Part shown: positions 13,306 through 13,952 of the stretch, piece after piece | How the letters are laid out: every line of letters begins with the position of its first letter | How positions within the stretch are numbered: the first letter of the stretch is position 1 | Position numbers and translations under genes: made by a program | The notes under the pieces: model-generated | What the model was told of the DNA's origin: nothing | Databases searched by the model: none | The model's input: the letters and a program-made list of their open reading frames with translations, nothing else | Origin: CAZTHL01 sp964613585 | GTDB taxonomy: Bacteria; Pseudomonadota; Alphaproteobacteria; DSM-16000; Inquilinaceae | Reading direction: 5' to 3' | Assembly: GCA_964613585.1 (NCBI GenBank) | Contig: CAZTHL010000095.1 | Location: 1 to 13,952 of the forward strand | Length of the DNA: 13,952 bases

Positions 13306-13952
13306 ATGCTGCGGGACGAGGATCGCATCTTCACCAACCTTTACGGGTGGCACGGCTGGAATCTGGACGCCTCCCGTCGGCGCGGCATCTGGGACGACAC
13401 CAAGGCCTTGATCGCGCTGGGGCGCGACCGGATCATCGAGGAGGTCAAGACCTCCGGGCTCAGGGGGCGTGGCGGCGCCGGCTTTCCGACCGGCATGAAA
13501 TGGTCGTTCATGCCCAAGGCGCCGAAGCCTGGCCGGCCGCATTACCTGGTCATCAACGCCGACGAGTCGGAGCCCGGCACCTGCAAGGACCGGGACATCA
13601 TGCGCTATGATCCGCATCGGCTGATCGAGGGAGCGCTCGTCTCCTCCTTCGCCATGGGCGCGCATGCCTGCTACATCTACATACGTGGGGAGTTCTACAA
13701 CGAGGCGTCGGAGATCCAGCGGGCGATCGACGAGGCCTACGACGCCGGGCTTGTCGGCCGAAACGCCGCCGGGTCGGGCTGGGACTTCGACATCTACCTG
13801 CACCGCGGCGCCGGGGCCTATATCTGCGGCGAGGAGACGGCCCTGCTTGAAAGCCTCGAGGGCAAGAAGGGCATGCCGCGCAACAAGCCGCCGTTTCCGG
13901 CCATGGCCGGTCTTTACGGCTGCCCGACCACTGTCATCAATGTCGAGACGAT
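13306..13952 (+). CDS. nuoF: Complex I subunit F (51 kDa, NADH/FMN), 3' truncated
   Basis: An open frame from the ATG at 13306 (AGGGAG 8 nt upstream) to the window edge gives the first 215 residues of NuoF, the subunit that oxidises NADH. The glycine-rich NADH-binding motif GLRGRGGAGFPTG is at residues 51-63. The FMN-binding motif NADESEPGTCKDR is at 84-96, and GAGAYICGEETALLESLEG is at 168-186. The cysteines of the N3 [4Fe-4S] cluster lie beyond the edge. It begins 31 nt after nuoE. The rest of the nuo operon presumably follows outside the window. Confidence 0.96.
   Translation, partial: MLRDEDRIFTNLYGWHGWNLDASRRRGIWDDTKALIALGRDRIIEEVKTSGLRGRGGAGFPTGMKWSFMPKAPKPGRPHYLVINADESEPGTCKDRDIMRYDPHRLIEGALVSSFAMGAHACYIYIRGEFYNEASEIQRAIDEAYDAGLVGRNAAGSGWDFDIYLHRGAGAYICGEETALLESLEGKKGMPRNKPPFPAMAGLYGCPTTVINVET

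Overview
The window is high-GC bacterial DNA that reads as an alphaproteobacterial chromosome, probably of the Rhodospirillales type. The plus-strand backbone is clpX (3' end only), lon, hupB, tRNA-Val(UAC), then tRNA-Asp(GUC), a small lipoprotein gene and the start of the complex I operon, nuoA-B-C-D-E-F (nuoF runs off the right edge). From general knowledge, clpX-lon-hup-tRNA-nuo is a familiar alphaproteobacterial gene order. The assignment rests on that order and the protein sequences, not on a search.

The unusual part is the minus-strand block between the two tRNA genes (about 3.75-8.39 kb). It reads frdA-frdB-frdC-frdD, then a Coq10/RatA-family START-domain gene, then a gene I recognise as rquA. 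FrdABCD is the E. coli-type haem-free quinol:fumarate reductase: all flavoprotein active-site residues, all three Fe-S clusters and the FrdC Glu29/His82/Trp86 positions are there. RquA is the SAM-dependent enzyme that turns ubiquinone into the low-potential rhodoquinone. The six genes are packed as one transcription unit (ATGA overlap, 1-nt, 5-nt and 26-33-nt gaps; 79 nt between frdA and frdB). The simplest reading is a self-contained rhodoquinone-dependent fumarate respiration cassette: RquA makes the quinone, the Coq10-like protein may bind or deliver it, and FrdABCD uses rhodoquinol to reduce fumarate. The neighbouring nuo operon encodes the complex that could reduce rhodoquinone with NADH, so both ends of an NADH-to-fumarate chain lie side by side.

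The only long non-coding stretch is 8387-8920, between frdA and tRNA-Asp. It holds three unrelated sets of tandem direct repeats (18 bp x2, 21 bp x2, 15 bp x5), of which the 18-bp pair is well placed to be a regulator site for frdA. The lon-hupB spacer is dense too: an intrinsic terminator, a likely promoter overlapping it, and a perfect 8-7-8 dyad with an extra half-site. No transposase, integrase, CRISPR array or phage gene was seen. The many long ORFs antisense to real genes are GC-driven shadows and are omitted.
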